Positions 7,409 to 17,098 of a stretch of 64,000 nucleotides of DNA are shown in pieces. The notes below the pieces were generated by a model. The model was not told the DNA's origin. It saw only the letters and a program-made list of their open reading frames with translations, and ran no database searches. The stretch's first letter is position 1, and each line of letters starts with the position of its first letter. A program made the position numbers and the translations under genes. This stretch comes from Agathobaculum sp. Marseille-P7918 (GTDB lineage: Bacteria > Bacillota > Clostridia > Oscillospirales > Butyricicoccaceae). The DNA is taken from NCBI RefSeq assembly GCF_900625105.1, contig NZ_UYYD01000002.1, positions 1 to 64,000 of the forward strand. The letters are read 5' to 3'.

Positions 7409-10400
7409 TTACTGCTTGGCGATCTGCTCGCAGAACCGCATCAGGATCACGGCAACCTGCGCACGGGTCGCATTCCCGCCGGGGCTGAGCGTGCTGTCGC
7501 TGGTGCCGTTGATGATGCCGGCGCCGACAGCCCACTGCATGGCAGGGATGGCATATTCGCTCAGATCCGCAAAGTCGGTGTAGGAGAGGATATTGGTGTT
7601 CTCCCCGATGCTCACATCGTAGCCCTTGTACTGTGCGTAGCGGTAAAGCATGGCTGCCATCTGCTCGCGGGTGATGAAATCGTCATGGCCGAACTTGTTG
7701 TTGCCGTATCCCATAACGATCCCTTCGCTGGCCGCCCAGCGGACTGCCTCGCCATACCAGGCATCCGGGTCCACATCCTCGAACGTCATGGCGTAATCCA
7801 CCACAGGGCTGCCCTCCAGCCGCCACAGGATGGTGGCGATCATGCCGCGCGAAGTCGTCACTTCCGGCGCAAAGGTCGTTGCGCTGGTGCCCGTCATCAG
7901 GCCCTGTTCGTAGCTGTACCGCACGCCGTCTTCATACCAGGCGCCCGCGGGCACATCCACAAAGGGCAGCTCTTCCGGCGCGATGGAAGTGAAGGACGCG
8001 TGCACCGTAACGGCGCTGGCCGGCATGGTAAAGGTATAGGTACCATCGCCCGCGTCATCCAGCGAGATGGTTTGCTCGTTTTCATTGGTCGCCGTGAGGC
8101 TGGACAGCTGGTAACCGTCGTCCGGCGTTACGGTCAGGGTGATCTTGGTGCCTGCGGCAGCGCTGCTCGGGTCGGCGCTGACCGTACCATGGTTCACCGG
8201 TGCCACGGTGATCTTGTAGCTGGTGGCTGCGGCTCCGCCGCCTCCGCCGCCGCCGCCTCCGTCGCCGCTATACTCGGCGAAGGTCGCCGCAACGGTCAGG
8301 GCGGTGTCGGTTTCCGCAACGGTATAGGTATCCCCGTTGGCAAAGGCCGCACCGTTCAAGGTAATGGTATCCAGACGATAGCCGTTATCCGGCTGTCCGG
8401 TGATGACAAGTTTGTCACCGGCAAGCACCTTGACCCCGCTCGTCAGCGCAACGCCGCCACGGGTGACGTTCACGGTGCCGTTTTTAGTGGGTTCAATGGT
8501 CAGCGGAATGCCGCTCAGCACATCGACCGACAAACCGATGTCCTCCTGCACATTGGAGATGAACACAGTCACAGAACCGTCTTCGTTGGGCGTGATCGTC
8601 GCATCCTTACGGGCCACGGTCACGGTCTTGAGGGCGGCGTCCGCCTTGGGCCTGACGGTGAAGGTCACGTCGCCGCCCCGGCGAATCTCGGTATCCGGCG
8701 CGGTGGCATAGATATCCGTATAGGTTTCCGCCGGATTGCGCTCATCAATGGTGACGGTGTATCCATTGCCGCCCGTGGGAATCGCAAAGCCCACATACTC
8801 TTCAAACTCTACGGAAACGACGACATCTTCGTGCAGGGAGTCGATGATCAGGTCGTTGGAAATGTTGCCTTCCACCACTTCGCCGTTGATCTTCCACTCC
8901 TTCACCATGTAGCCCACATCCGGGTCGGCGGTGACTTCGATTTCGCTGCCGCCGGCGAACTGGACCTCGATAGCGGCCGCAAAGGCGGTCTCCTCACAGG
9001 TACCGGAGGCCTCACCATGCTCGCCATCCACATAATACTCCACCTCGTACAGAAGTGCCTCGGTGAAGGCTGCGCCCACGGTGATGTCGTTATTCACGGT
9101 CAGGGTGACGGTCTTTGTTCTGCCGGAAGCGTCGCCCGTCCACTCATCGAGCATCCAGTAGTCCTCCGCCTCGGCGGTGAAGGTCACCTGCGTGCCGTCG
9201 GGCACGGTATCGCCGGAGTGGATGGGCTTGCCGTCCACCGCAGCGGTGATGCTGCCGTGGGTGGTCGGCTCGATGGTGACGGTGTACTGCGGAATGGCCT
9301 CCAGATTTGCCATCACGTTCCAGGTGCCCGCCGTCAGGACCGGCACGGTGGCCGTGTTCTTGTCTGCGCTGATCTTCGCATCAGCCGGCAGACCGGTCCA
9401 ATCCTTCATGCGGTAGCCTTCCGCCGGCGTGACGGTAAAGACGATTTCCTGACCGCCGGCGATCTGATCGCCGGACTGGAAGCTGTAACCGTCTGCGGTG
9501 GCGGTGATGGTGCCCATGGTTTCATCATTGACCGCATAGCTGACCGGAATGTCCGCGATGGCCGCAAAGCGAACCTCCACGCGCACATTGTCGGAAAGGG
9601 CCGCGGTCGTGTAGGTGAGATCGGTATTCTCGATCGCTTCGCCGTCCACATACCAGCCGTCGAGGGTGTAGCCGCTGTCGGCGGCGGCCGTAAAGGTGAC
9701 GGCAGAGCCAAAGTCCACATAGCCTCCGCTCGTCAGTTTGGTATCTGCCGTGCCGTCAACGGTGCCGGAGGCCGTCAGGCTGCCGTTTGCCGCGGAGAAG
9801 GTCACAACCGGTTTTTCGGCAAAGGTGATTGCAAAGGTCGTACCGGCGGTAATTTGATATTTCGCAGTCTGCACGCCGTTTACCTTGTTGGTGTTCTGAT
9901 AGAGCGGCGTCTCTGCGCCGGAGACCGTGATCGTATCTACCACATAACCGGCATTCGGGGTCGCGGTGATGGTGATGGTCTCGCCGTAGCGGGCGGGATC
10001 GGTCACGGTGGCGGCGCCGCCGTCACCGGTTTGCAGCGTCACATCCTGCTTCACGCCCCACAGCTCCACAGCTACGGTGCAGTCGTTGCTGACCGCGTAG
10101 GTGAAGGTATTGCCGGTCTCGCCGGGCTGCTCCACGCCGTTGACCGTCCAGCACTTGACCTCGTAATTCTCATCGGGAACTACGGTAAAGGTGACGTCGT
10201 CGGACACCGCAGCGCCGCTTTCGATGGAATACTCGCCCATCTTGGCGGTCAGTTTGCCGTGAGCGGGATCGGCGAAGTGCACCTCGGGCAGGCCGGAGAT
10301 GTACTGCACAGTGACTTTCAGATCTTCTGTCGGCGTAAGGGTAAGTGTTTTGCCGGTCTCAGGCTGTACCACACCATTGACAATCCACTCCTTCACCCGA

Positions 10401-13400
10401 TGGCCCTCATCGGGCGCAGCGGTAAAGGTGATGGTGCCGCCCTCATAGACCACGCTGGGGTTTTCGTCATGATACAGCGCCATGCCCTTGCGCTCGGCCA
10501 CGGCGGAAACCGTGCCGTTGGTACCGCTGCCGTCGCCGACCGTGTCAACCACCGAGTAGGTGACGTCATACTGCTCCAGCGCCTTCCAGGAGTAATTGAC
10601 ATCAACATCGGCTTCTACATTCTCAACGGTGTAGGTATAGGTATCGGTGCCTTGCAAAGCAGGCTGCTCTGCGACGACATATCCCTTATTCGGCTTCAGC
10701 GTGATGGTGAGATCGTCATGATAGTCTAAAACGTCAGTGCCCGGGGTTACCGCTGTGCCGCCATTGCGGGTTACGGTGACCGTACCGCCCGTTGTATCGC
10801 TGAAGATATTGCCTGTCAAATCATATTTATTGGCGGTTGTAAAGACGGCCTCCACATCGCTGTCGGCCTTCAGGGACTCTATCGTGTATGTATCCCGGGT
10901 CAGCAGCCCTTCTTCGATGTTCTTGAAGGTGACAAAGGAACCCTCGGTGATCGCCCACTTCATAATGCGGCTGCCTGCATCGGCATTGGCTGCAAAGTCC
11001 ACCGTGGTTTCGGGTACGAATTTATCTCCCGAGGTAATGGCCTTGCCGCCTACGGACGCGGTCACCGTTCCCGTTCCGCCATTGTCGCTTTGCGCACCGA
11101 AGGTGACTGCATACGACAGATCGGGTACAAACTCGGCGCCTATGGTGAGATCGTTTTCGGGCACCATAATGGTCACGGGAGTCTGTAATTTATAATCTGC
11201 GAAATCGTCCGTCCAGCCCTTGAAGTTATAATACTTGCTGTCGGGCACGGCGGTCACGGTGATCTCCTGACCTTTTGCCACGCTGATTTTGCCGCTGCCG
11301 TCAGGCGCAAGGATGTTGTCATCCGCGTCCTTGATCTGAATACTGCCGCCGCTTGCCGGCTGCTTTACCGTGATGGTACGGCTCACGTCGGCGTCGCCCT
11401 TGGCGACGAACACCGCGGTGACTTCATGAGTCGCCTCATAGGGATAGAAGGTCCAGGTGCTGCCGGCGGCCGCGATCACGGCCGGCTCGCCGTTTGCCTG
11501 CGTGACATGCCACTCCTTCAGGGCGTAACCCTCGGCGGGCTCAGCGGTGAAGGTGACGGCACCCGTCACTTGGGCTCCGGCGGGATCAACGGGGTTGCCG
11601 CTTTGGGTCACGGCGCTCACCGTGCCGGTGACGGTTTCCCCTTCTTTGGATTCGGCATCATAGCTCACATGGCTGCTATCCACCGTCTTTCGGGTGGTCA
11701 CCTTGATGACGGCGTTTTCCTCTATGACGAAGGTGAACTTTCCGCCCATCAGGGAGACGCCCTGCGCTTCGCCGTCGCCCTGCTGTAAGGTTACGCCGGT
11801 GATGGTGTAGCCCGGTTTCGCCAACGCCTCCACATAGATCAAAGACTCCTCGGGGATGGTGTCGCCGTCCTTGATCTCCAGATTGCCCAGATGGTGGGCC
11901 GTTACCGTCGCCTGGTTCTCGTCATAGACGAAATTTACTTTTTTGTTGGCCTTGGGCGTTGTGAGCGCGGCCTCGTTGGACCAAACGCTGTAGCAATACT
12001 CCGTTTGATTTACATCCCGGCCCATGGTCTGCACCACAAAGCCGTACTCCGTGTTGCTTTCAAGATGCTGGATCGTTCTCGTTGTTTCGCCGCCTGTCGC
12101 AGGTATCCATTCTTCCCACTCGCCGTCTTCAGTTTTCATGTAGATGGCATAATTTCTCGGCTGTATGCGTCCTATCGCCTCGGGGGCGCTCCATTCCAGA
12201 GTCACGTCGGTTAGGCCGTCCGGTGTCGTTGTGACGTTGGTGATTTTCAGGTCTGTTACCGGCGGGGGCGGAGCCGTGATCTCCGAAACGTTATAGCCGA
12301 TGACCAGCGTGTCCTCCGCTCCGTCGATGCCCAGATCCACCTTATCGGTACCCACATTCCAGGTGAAACCGTAATCTCTGGTCACGCTCGTCGGGATTCC
12401 GTATTCCTCCAGCAGATACTGTTCATCCAGGTCCTGCACGGTGCCGCTGGTTTCCTCCGAGGTGGAGGTGGTGGTGCTGGAGCTGTTGCTCGACATATAA
12501 TCCAAGCTCGCATTGATGCCCGCCGTGGTGGTCACGAAGGAGCCCGTATAGCCAAACTCCAAAGACATCTCGAAGAAGAAACCGTTGCCTTCAGAAATGG
12601 TGTGGGTGTTGGCGGATCCCTGCTCACTGGCGGAAGAAGTCTCGCCGCCGTTGTAACCCAGATTGTAGTCGGACTCGCTGATGCGTGTAAAGTGAGTGTC
12701 TCCGTAGGCCCAGGGGTTGCCCTCGTTGCCGAAGAGATAAGGAGCGTTCTCTTCCGTCAACTTCACCATATGAGTAAAGTCTTCCGGATCTTCTTTTCCC
12801 TTATCCGTTAGCGCCTTTTTGGCCATGTCGTTGTAAACGTCCACAAAGGCGTTGTAGTTGTCCACCGACATCTGGACATAGGCCGGCGTTTTGGGCACCG
12901 AGATGGCAAGAGTGTCATCTGCTCCGAACCACTCTCCAGTGTCATTGTTAAATACCTCATACTCGTAGATGAATACCGGCGTTCGGTATACCACCACGCT
13001 GTCATAGGCCTTGGCCGTAAAGCTGTCGGTGGTTGAGCGGGTCAGGGTGTTTTCAAATTCCTCCGACCAATCGTGGGCATACCCCGCCTCTACGGAGAGG
13101 TTCACGCCGCCGCCCTCCACGCTCATAGACGCGCCGATGCCGTACGAGATCTCTGTTGCTGTACCGGTGGTGTACTCATATCCCGTGGTGAAGGAATAGG
13201 TGGTCTGGCCTGCGTCGTTGCCGATGTCGATCTCATCAAAGTAGGGCGCCATCTGCAGCACGGAGATGACCTGAGGGTCGGAATAGACATAGGATTTACT
13301 CTTATACCGTACCATCGTACCGTCGTTGTCATCGTCGATGGCAACCAGCACCGCGTTGTTTTTATATATCCACCAATCGTATATTGCGCCATCCGCTGGA

Positions 13401-15136
13401 GTTAGGGGCTGTGATATATCTACCGGATTTGTGCAATAATAGCTCTGGGCAGTTCCGTTTGCACCGAACATGTCCTCCGAATAGTCCTTACCGCCCAATA
13501 CGGCGTATTTAAAATAAATGGTTCCGCCATTATACTGGCTATGTTTTTTATCGCTAGAGATGAAGGCCAGCTGCTCCCGGCCCACATCATTATCGTCAAA
13601 ATTGCCCACAGCGATGCTGACGAAAGATCTTGCCCAGTCGCTGCCAAAGTCGTCACCTGTGAAGTACGAAGGAGTCATCACAGCATTAAACTCGCCATCG
13701 TACTGATACAGTGTGCCGCTGATAAACACGAACTCGGCGCTGGCGTGACCGTTGATGGCGACGCACTCCACACCCATTTGCTGCCAGCAGTTGTGACCTT
13801 CAATAAAGCCGTAGTGGGTCCAGTTGTTGGTGTCCAGCTCGTTATATTGGATGGTGGGGGCGGAATCCGCGCGGTCTCCGCTGCATACGAAGGCCACGGT
13901 CTTTTGGTCGCTAATGCTGTAGGCCTGATTTCTCTTGGCCGTGTTCTTGTTTGCCACCGACGTGATCTCGTTTTTGATGCCGGTCACGACGACCTCATCC
14001 CTGCCGTCGCCGTCAATGTCGCCCGTGGCCAAGCCCGGCCCTACCATTGTCTGCACCTTAACCACGCCGTCTTGACCCCGGGAGCCTACGTTTTTCAGAT
14101 AAACATTCTGAGCGGTCAAATCAGAGCCCTGCACGCCGTAGTACAGACTGAGCTGCGGGCTGTAAAAATCGAAGCTCTCCTCGGTGTCATTCTGTTCCGC
14201 TTTTACGTTAAAGTAGGTGATCACCGCCAGATCGTCGATACCATCGCCGTTGAAGTCGCCGGTGTCGACGGCAGATCCCTGCTTAAAGCCCAAGTTTGCT
14301 TTCTGGAGCGGATCTTTTCCTTTCAGTTCGTCATCATATTCCGGGTGATTATTCGTGATGACCTTGATTTGACTGATTGCATTTTCCTCGGCATTATACT
14401 GGTACTGATACAACTTGACATCATGGGTTGTTCCGGTGGACATGGAGACAATGATGGTGTCTCCATCGGCAGAGCCACCACTGTAATTACCTGCGGTAAT
14501 GTCCAGATAGTTGCTGAGCTGGTAGGTTTCTATCTGATTCCGAGTGTTATTTCTCGTTGTTGGCAGAGTAACATTGTCGATTAAAATGCTCCCAGAACGC
14601 GTCTTATTAACCGTATCGTAGACCCAAAGATATACCATGTTTTCGCCATCGCTTCCGTCTATGCCCACATAGGCCACATGGTCGCGACGCCCGGAACCGG
14701 TAGGATCAAAGGATACTGCTTTCATGCCTTTATATGCAAAATGACTATTTGTAAGATCAGGAGTATCCTGGGATGAAGCAAATCCGTTTTCCAAATTGGC
14801 ACTCTCGTCGTTTCTCCAATTCTCAAACCGCTTTTGCTTGAGTGTGCCTTCCTCTCCATCGTATTCTGATGTATAGTACATCAGCAGCTCATTGCTCTCA
14901 GAGAGCAAAAACGGCTGGTTCACGTCCTGCCCATAGGGGTTTTCCGTACTATTCGGATCAAACCCCGCAGGGTAGCTGTTCTGCATGTTCAGGATCTGTT
15001 CAAACTTTTCGTCCTGCTCCTTGTCGCCGGTGCCGACCACCACTACCACGCTTCGGTTATCGGCAAAAGCGCTGATGGGCAGCAGGGGCACCAACAGGCA
15101 CAGGCTGACAAACGCCGCTAAAAATCTCTTTTTCAT
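7409..15136 (-). CDS. Giant S-layer-anchored surface protein (FG-GAP, Fn3, InlB-type repeats, SLH)
   Basis: Secreted protein of 2,575 residues. It has a signal peptide (MKKRFLAAFVSLCLLVPLLP, cleavage near ISAFA-DN). An N-terminal region of about 930 residues carries FG-GAP/EF-hand-like calcium motifs (DFNGDGIDDLAV, DIDGDGRDEVVV). A fibronectin III domain (about 955-1060) begins PPPPVTDLKI. About fifteen divergent InlB-type bacterial repeats (EGYxxKxW patterns) follow to about residue 2290. After a nine-Gly linker and one more repeat come three SLH domains (about 2390-2575; FVDVPAGAWYEDGV, FEDVDPDAWYGEAV, YTDFADLSEYAIPA). SLH domains bind pyruvylated cell-wall polymer. The start is set by AAAGGAGG before ATG at 15136. 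Likely an adhesin or ligand-binding surface protein, regulated by the LuxR-type gene upstream. Confidence 0.9.
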   Translation of the reverse strand: MKKRFLAAFVSLCLLVPLLPISAFADNRSVVVVVGTGDKEQDEKFEQILNMQNSYPAGFDPNSTENPYGQDVNQPFLLSESNELLMYYTSEYDGEEGTLKQKRFENWRNDESANLENGFASSQDTPDLTNSHFAYKGMKAVSFDPTGSGRRDHVAYVGIDGSDGENMVYLWVYDTVNKTRSGSILIDNVTLPTTRNNTRNQIETYQLSNYLDITAGNYSGGSADGDTIIVSMSTGTTHDVKLYQYQYNAEENAISQIKVITNNHPEYDDELKGKDPLQKANLGFKQGSAVDTGDFNGDGIDDLAVITYFNVKAEQNDTEESFDFYSPQLSLYYGVQGSDLTAQNVYLKNVGSRGQDGVVKVQTMVGPGLATGDIDGDGRDEVVVTGIKNEITSVANKNTAKRNQAYSISDQKTVAFVCSGDRADSAPTIQYNELDTNNWTHYGFIEGHNCWQQMGVECVAINGHASAEFVFISGTLYQYDGEFNAVMTPSYFTGDDFGSDWARSFVSIAVGNFDDNDVGREQLAFISSDKKHSQYNGGTIYFKYAVLGGKDYSEDMFGANGTAQSYYCTNPVDISQPLTPADGAIYDWWIYKNNAVLVAIDDDNDGTMVRYKSKSYVYSDPQVISVLQMAPYFDEIDIGNDAGQTTYSFTTGYEYTTGTATEISYGIGASMSVEGGGVNLSVEAGYAHDWSEEFENTLTRSTTDSFTAKAYDSVVVYRTPVFIYEYEVFNNDTGEWFGADDTLAISVPKTPAYVQMSVDNYNAFVDVYNDMAKKALTDKGKEDPEDFTHMVKLTEENAPYLFGNEGNPWAYGDTHFTRISESDYNLGYNGGETSSASEQGSANTHTISEGNGFFFEMSLEFGYTGSFVTTTAGINASLDYMSSNSSSTTTSTSEETSGTVQDLDEQYLLEEYGIPTSVTRDYGFTWNVGTDKVDLGIDGAEDTLVIGYNVSEITAPPPPVTDLKITNVTTTPDGLTDVTLEWSAPEAIGRIQPRNYAIYMKTEDGEWEEWIPATGGETTRTIQHLESNTEYGFVVQTMGRDVNQTEYCYSVWSNEAALTTPKANKKVNFVYDENQATVTAHHLGNLEIKDGDTIPEESLIYVEALAKPGYTITGVTLQQGDGEAQGVSLMGGKFTFVIEENAVIKVTTRKTVDSSHVSYDAESKEGETVTGTVSAVTQSGNPVDPAGAQVTGAVTFTAEPAEGYALKEWHVTQANGEPAVIAAAGSTWTFYPYEATHEVTAVFVAKGDADVSRTITVKQPASGGSIQIKDADDNILAPDGSGKISVAKGQEITVTAVPDSKYYNFKGWTDDFADYKLQTPVTIMVPENDLTIGAEFVPDLSYAVTFGAQSDNGGTGTVTASVGGKAITSGDKFVPETTVDFAANADAGSRIMKWAITEGSFVTFKNIEEGLLTRDTYTIESLKADSDVEAVFTTANKYDLTGNIFSDTTGGTVTVTRNGGTAVTPGTDVLDYHDDLTITLKPNKGYVVAEQPALQGTDTYTYTVENVEADVDVNYSWKALEQYDVTYSVVDTVGDGSGTNGTVSAVAERKGMALYHDENPSVVYEGGTITFTAAPDEGHRVKEWIVNGVVQPETGKTLTLTPTEDLKVTVQYISGLPEVHFADPAHGKLTAKMGEYSIESGAAVSDDVTFTVVPDENYEVKCWTVNGVEQPGETGNTFTYAVSNDCTVAVELWGVKQDVTLQTGDGGAATVTDPARYGETITITATPNAGYVVDTITVSGAETPLYQNTNKVNGVQTAKYQITAGTTFAITFAEKPVVTFSAANGSLTASGTVDGTADTKLTSGGYVDFGSAVTFTAAADSGYTLDGWYVDGEAIENTDLTYTTAALSDNVRVEVRFAAIADIPVSYAVNDETMGTITATADGYSFQSGDQIAGGQEIVFTVTPAEGYRMKDWTGLPADAKISADKNTATVPVLTAGTWNVMANLEAIPQYTVTIEPTTHGSITAAVDGKPIHSGDTVPDGTQVTFTAEAEDYWMLDEWTGDASGRTKTVTLTVNNDITVGAAFTEALLYEVEYYVDGEHGEASGTCEETAFAAAIEVQFAGGSEIEVTADPDVGYMVKEWKINGEVVEGNISNDLIIDSLHEDVVVSVEFEEYVGFAIPTGGNGYTVTIDERNPAETYTDIYATAPDTEIRRGGDVTFTVRPKADAALKTVTVARKDATITPNEDGSVTVFISNVQEDIGLSVDVLSGIPLTIEPTKNGTVNVTRGGVALTSGVKVLAGDKLVITGQPDNGYRLDTITLNGAAFANGDTYTVAETDTALTVAATFAEYSGDGGGGGGGGGAAATSYKITVAPVNHGTVSADPSSAAAGTKITLTVTPDDGYQLSSLTATNENEQTISLDDAGDGTYTFTMPASAVTVHASFTSIAPEELPFVDVPAGAWYEDGVRYSYEQGLMTGTSATTFAPEVTTSRGMIATILWRLEGSPVVDYAMTFEDVDPDAWYGEAVRWAASEGIVMGYGNNKFGHDDFITREQMAAMLYRYAQYKGYDVSIGENTNILSYTDFADLSEYAIPAMQWAVGAGIINGTSDSTLSPGGNATRAQVAVILMRFCEQIAKQ

Positions 15137-15156
15137 CTGGTTTCCTCCTTTGCTCC

Positions 15157-15270
15157 TCACGCGGTAGACGATCCCGCACCGAAGCCCGTTCTCTTGTGGC
15201 TGCCCATCGGCAGCGTGCCGTGCCGGCACATCAAACTCTTCGTTCGCAGTATGGAAGTAAACTTAGCCAC
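15157..15270 (-). CDS. 37-residue leader ORF before the surface protein
   Basis: A GTG-initiated ORF with an excellent ribosome site (AAAGGAGG, six bases upstream) encodes a 37-residue basic peptide (VAKFTSILRTKSLMCRHGTL...GAGSSTA). Its TGA lies directly before the surface gene's own ribosome site, 20 bp from the ATG. It may be a regulatory leader peptide or a small protein in its own right. No family is recognised. Confidence 0.55.
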   Translation of the reverse strand: MAKFTSILRTKSLMCRHGTLPMGSHKRTGFGAGSSTA

Positions 15271-15312
15271 TTGGTACCCTCCTTTCCCCAAGCAGCAGCC
15301 TTTCGGCGACGC

Positions 15313-15358
15313 AAAAAGGGCGCGTTACACCCACGGAAAAACCGCAAACATAACGCGC
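15313..15358 (-). terminator. Attenuator-like hairpin in the surface gene 5' UTR
   Basis: On the minus strand GCGCGTTA and TAACGCGC enclose a second small hairpin (CGG-TTTTT-CCG) and are followed by CC and five T. It lies about 43 bp upstream of the leader ORF and downstream of the probable promoter at 15542-15570, so it could attenuate expression of the giant gene. Confidence 0.55.
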
Positions 15359-15541
15359 TCTTTGGAAATAATATACAATTTTAAAAATCGCGGACAGGCA
15401 GAATTGTTCAACCTGTCCAATCCCAGAAACAAAATTTCCGTTGTCACGACCTTTGCTGTAAATTTCCATTGGATCGCCCCGCTCTCATTCCGGTCAGTTC
15501 CGCCGCATGCATGATGCGTATCGGTGAAATAACATAGTTCC

Positions 15542-15597
15542 ATTATACCGGAAAGAAAGCGGGGTGACTATTACCCATTTTGACCCCCAAAACGGGT
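15542..15597 (-). promoter_or_regulatory. Surface gene promoter with an upstream palindrome
   Basis: On the minus strand: -10 TATAAT (15542-15547), 17-bp spacer and a poor -35 TAGTCA (15565-15570). Right behind it is an imperfect palindrome ACCCATTTTG-ACCCC-CAAAACGGGT (15573-15597), centred at about -50. A weak -35 with an adjacent dyad suggests an activator, plausibly the LuxR-type protein encoded next door. Confidence 0.6.
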
Positions 15598-15628
15598 GAG
15601 GAACCGTGGCGTGGTCGCCGTGGTTTTG

Positions 15629-16831
15629 CTATCGCAGCATGTATTGTTTCAGGTCTTTTCGATTCTCCACATGGAGCTTTTTCATCGCCTCCGAGAGGTG
15701 GCTCTTGACGGTATTTACCGAAATATTCAGGTAGTCCGCAATTTCCTGGTTTGTCCAGTTGCGGGCGGCCAGCATCGCCATGGCAAACTCGGTGGTGGTC
15801 AGATCATCCGCCACGTCATGCCCGGTGATGGGGTTATGGACTCTACGCCAGCCGGAAGAGAAACGATAAGTGATGTCAATGATTCTTTTGAAATCTTCCG
15901 GCCAGTTGGGTTTGATGGTCGCCTCCAGCATCCCCCCCAGCAGTCCGTGATGCTCCCCGAAGCCTTCGATCAAATCGTCCGGACGGGCAATCTCCCACGC
16001 CGTCAACAGATGCGTCTGGGCGCGGTTGGTCTGCTTGAGGCTCATGTAGTCCATCACCGCCACCAGATGCAGATAGATGGCGGAAATGGGATAGGCATCC
16101 GCGCCCATGGCCAGCGTGGCTTCCACCATCCCGGCGCTGCGCGCATAGTCCCCTTTCAGATAGAGATAGTGGGCCTGCACATAGATCGCAAATGCCCGCA
16201 GGCCGGGGGGCAGCAGCGGCAAAAACTCCCGCGTGGGCGGCATTTCCTCGGACAAGGGCAGGTGCAGCAGCACCGCCGCCGCAAATGCGACAAACGCTTC
16301 CATCGCACGCGCCGACGGCGCGGTTTCCACGCCGGCAGCCAGCGTGCTTTGAATCTCCTGCAAGGCGCGGCGGGCGTGATCGATCCGCCCCATGGTCAGG
16401 CAGGCATAGGCAAAAATCAAGCAAGCCGAAAGCCGGGTCGCATCATCCGCTGCCGTGAGATAAGGCTCGGTTTCCTGCATGGCTTTTTCCGCCTGCCCGC
16501 TGAAATAATGATACTCGGCCACGGCAATGTTCTTTTTTGCCCCTGCTTTCATTTTATCGATGGTTTCCACACAGTGGCCCGGCTCAAAGGGCGTGTTCAT
16601 CAGCGGCATAAAGCCGGGAAACAGCTCTGCGTGCTTCTGCGCTTTGTGAGGCACGGACTGTTTGTTTTGTTTGCGGGGATCGCCGGGTTTTTCCGCGTTT
16701 TCGGGGATCGCCCAAGAGCCGCCGAAACGCTCCACGCCGGGAATCCGGCCTTCCGCGCAATACTGATTGACCCGCCGTTCGGAAACGCCCCATTTTTGAG
16801 AAGCTTCCTTGATAGAAAGATAACCGTTCAT
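15629..16831 (-). CDS. HTH_17 / LuxR-type transcriptional regulator
   Basis: Regulator of 400 residues with DNA-binding folds at both ends. The N-terminal MerR/excisionase-like helix-turn-helix reads YLSIKEASQKWGVSERRVNQYCAEGRIPG. The C-terminal LuxR/GerE domain (about 335-400) reads LAARNWTNQEIADYLNISVNTVKSHLSEAMKKL. The middle is all-helical and TPR-like, as in MalT-type signal-sensing domains. There is no receiver domain. It lies 492 bp upstream of the surface protein in the same direction, and a palindrome at that gene's promoter makes it the likely activator. Confidence 0.85.
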   Translation of the reverse strand: MNGYLSIKEASQKWGVSERRVNQYCAEGRIPGVERFGGSWAIPENAEKPGDPRKQNKQSVPHKAQKHAELFPGFMPLMNTPFEPGHCVETIDKMKAGAKKNIAVAEYHYFSGQAEKAMQETEPYLTAADDATRLSACLIFAYACLTMGRIDHARRALQEIQSTLAAGVETAPSARAMEAFVAFAAAVLLHLPLSEEMPPTREFLPLLPPGLRAFAIYVQAHYLYLKGDYARSAGMVEATLAMGADAYPISAIYLHLVAVMDYMSLKQTNRAQTHLLTAWEIARPDDLIEGFGEHHGLLGGMLEATIKPNWPEDFKRIIDITYRFSSGWRRVHNPITGHDVADDLTTTEFAMAMLAARNWTNQEIADYLNISVNTVKSHLSEAMKKLHVENRKDLKQYMLR

Positions 16832-16936
16832 TCTGCACCGCCTTTCCAGGAAAACCGTCCTGTCTGTATGACCCGTGCGGCAAAAGAGTACTCCCTCTTG
16901 TCAGGCACTTGCAGCACATACATCTTTTCCCACTCC

Positions 16937-16965
16937 ATTGTATACGAATATCAGTAGATTTTCAA
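16937..16965 (-). promoter_or_regulatory. Promoter of the LuxR-type regulator
   Basis: TTGAAA (16960-16965), 17-bp spacer, TACAAT (16937-16942) on the minus strand, about 106 bp before the ATG. Confidence 0.65.
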
Positions 16966-17046
16966 GCGGGCAGCACCGGTTTTCCCGATGCCGGCCCGCT
17001 CCACCGCTGTGCCGCATTCACATCGCGAAGCGCTCCGGCAGAACAC

Positions 17047-17079
17047 AAAACGGGCGCGCCTTTTCGGCGCGCCCGTTTT
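17047..17079. terminator. Terminator behind the UvrD-type helicase
   Basis: CGGGCGCGCC-TTTTC-GGCGCGCCCG flanked by AAAA and TTTT, so it can act in both directions. It lies 20 bp after the helicase stop. Confidence 0.85.
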
Positions 17080-17098
17080 CTCCTTGTGGGTTGCGGCG

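Noticed and set aside
7313-10729. A 1,138-codon plus-strand ORF
   Set aside because: It is antisense to the giant surface protein gene, rich in Gly/His/Arg without any domain, and has no ribosome site; it results from high GC and repeats.
15263-15469. A 68-codon ORF upstream of the surface gene
   Set aside because: It crosses the terminator-like hairpin and overlaps the start of the better supported leader ORF; no ribosome site.
15271-15540. A cyclic-di-GMP or other riboswitch in the surface gene leader
   Set aside because: No match to the conserved cores; the conserved-looking parts are explained by the hairpin and the leader ORF.
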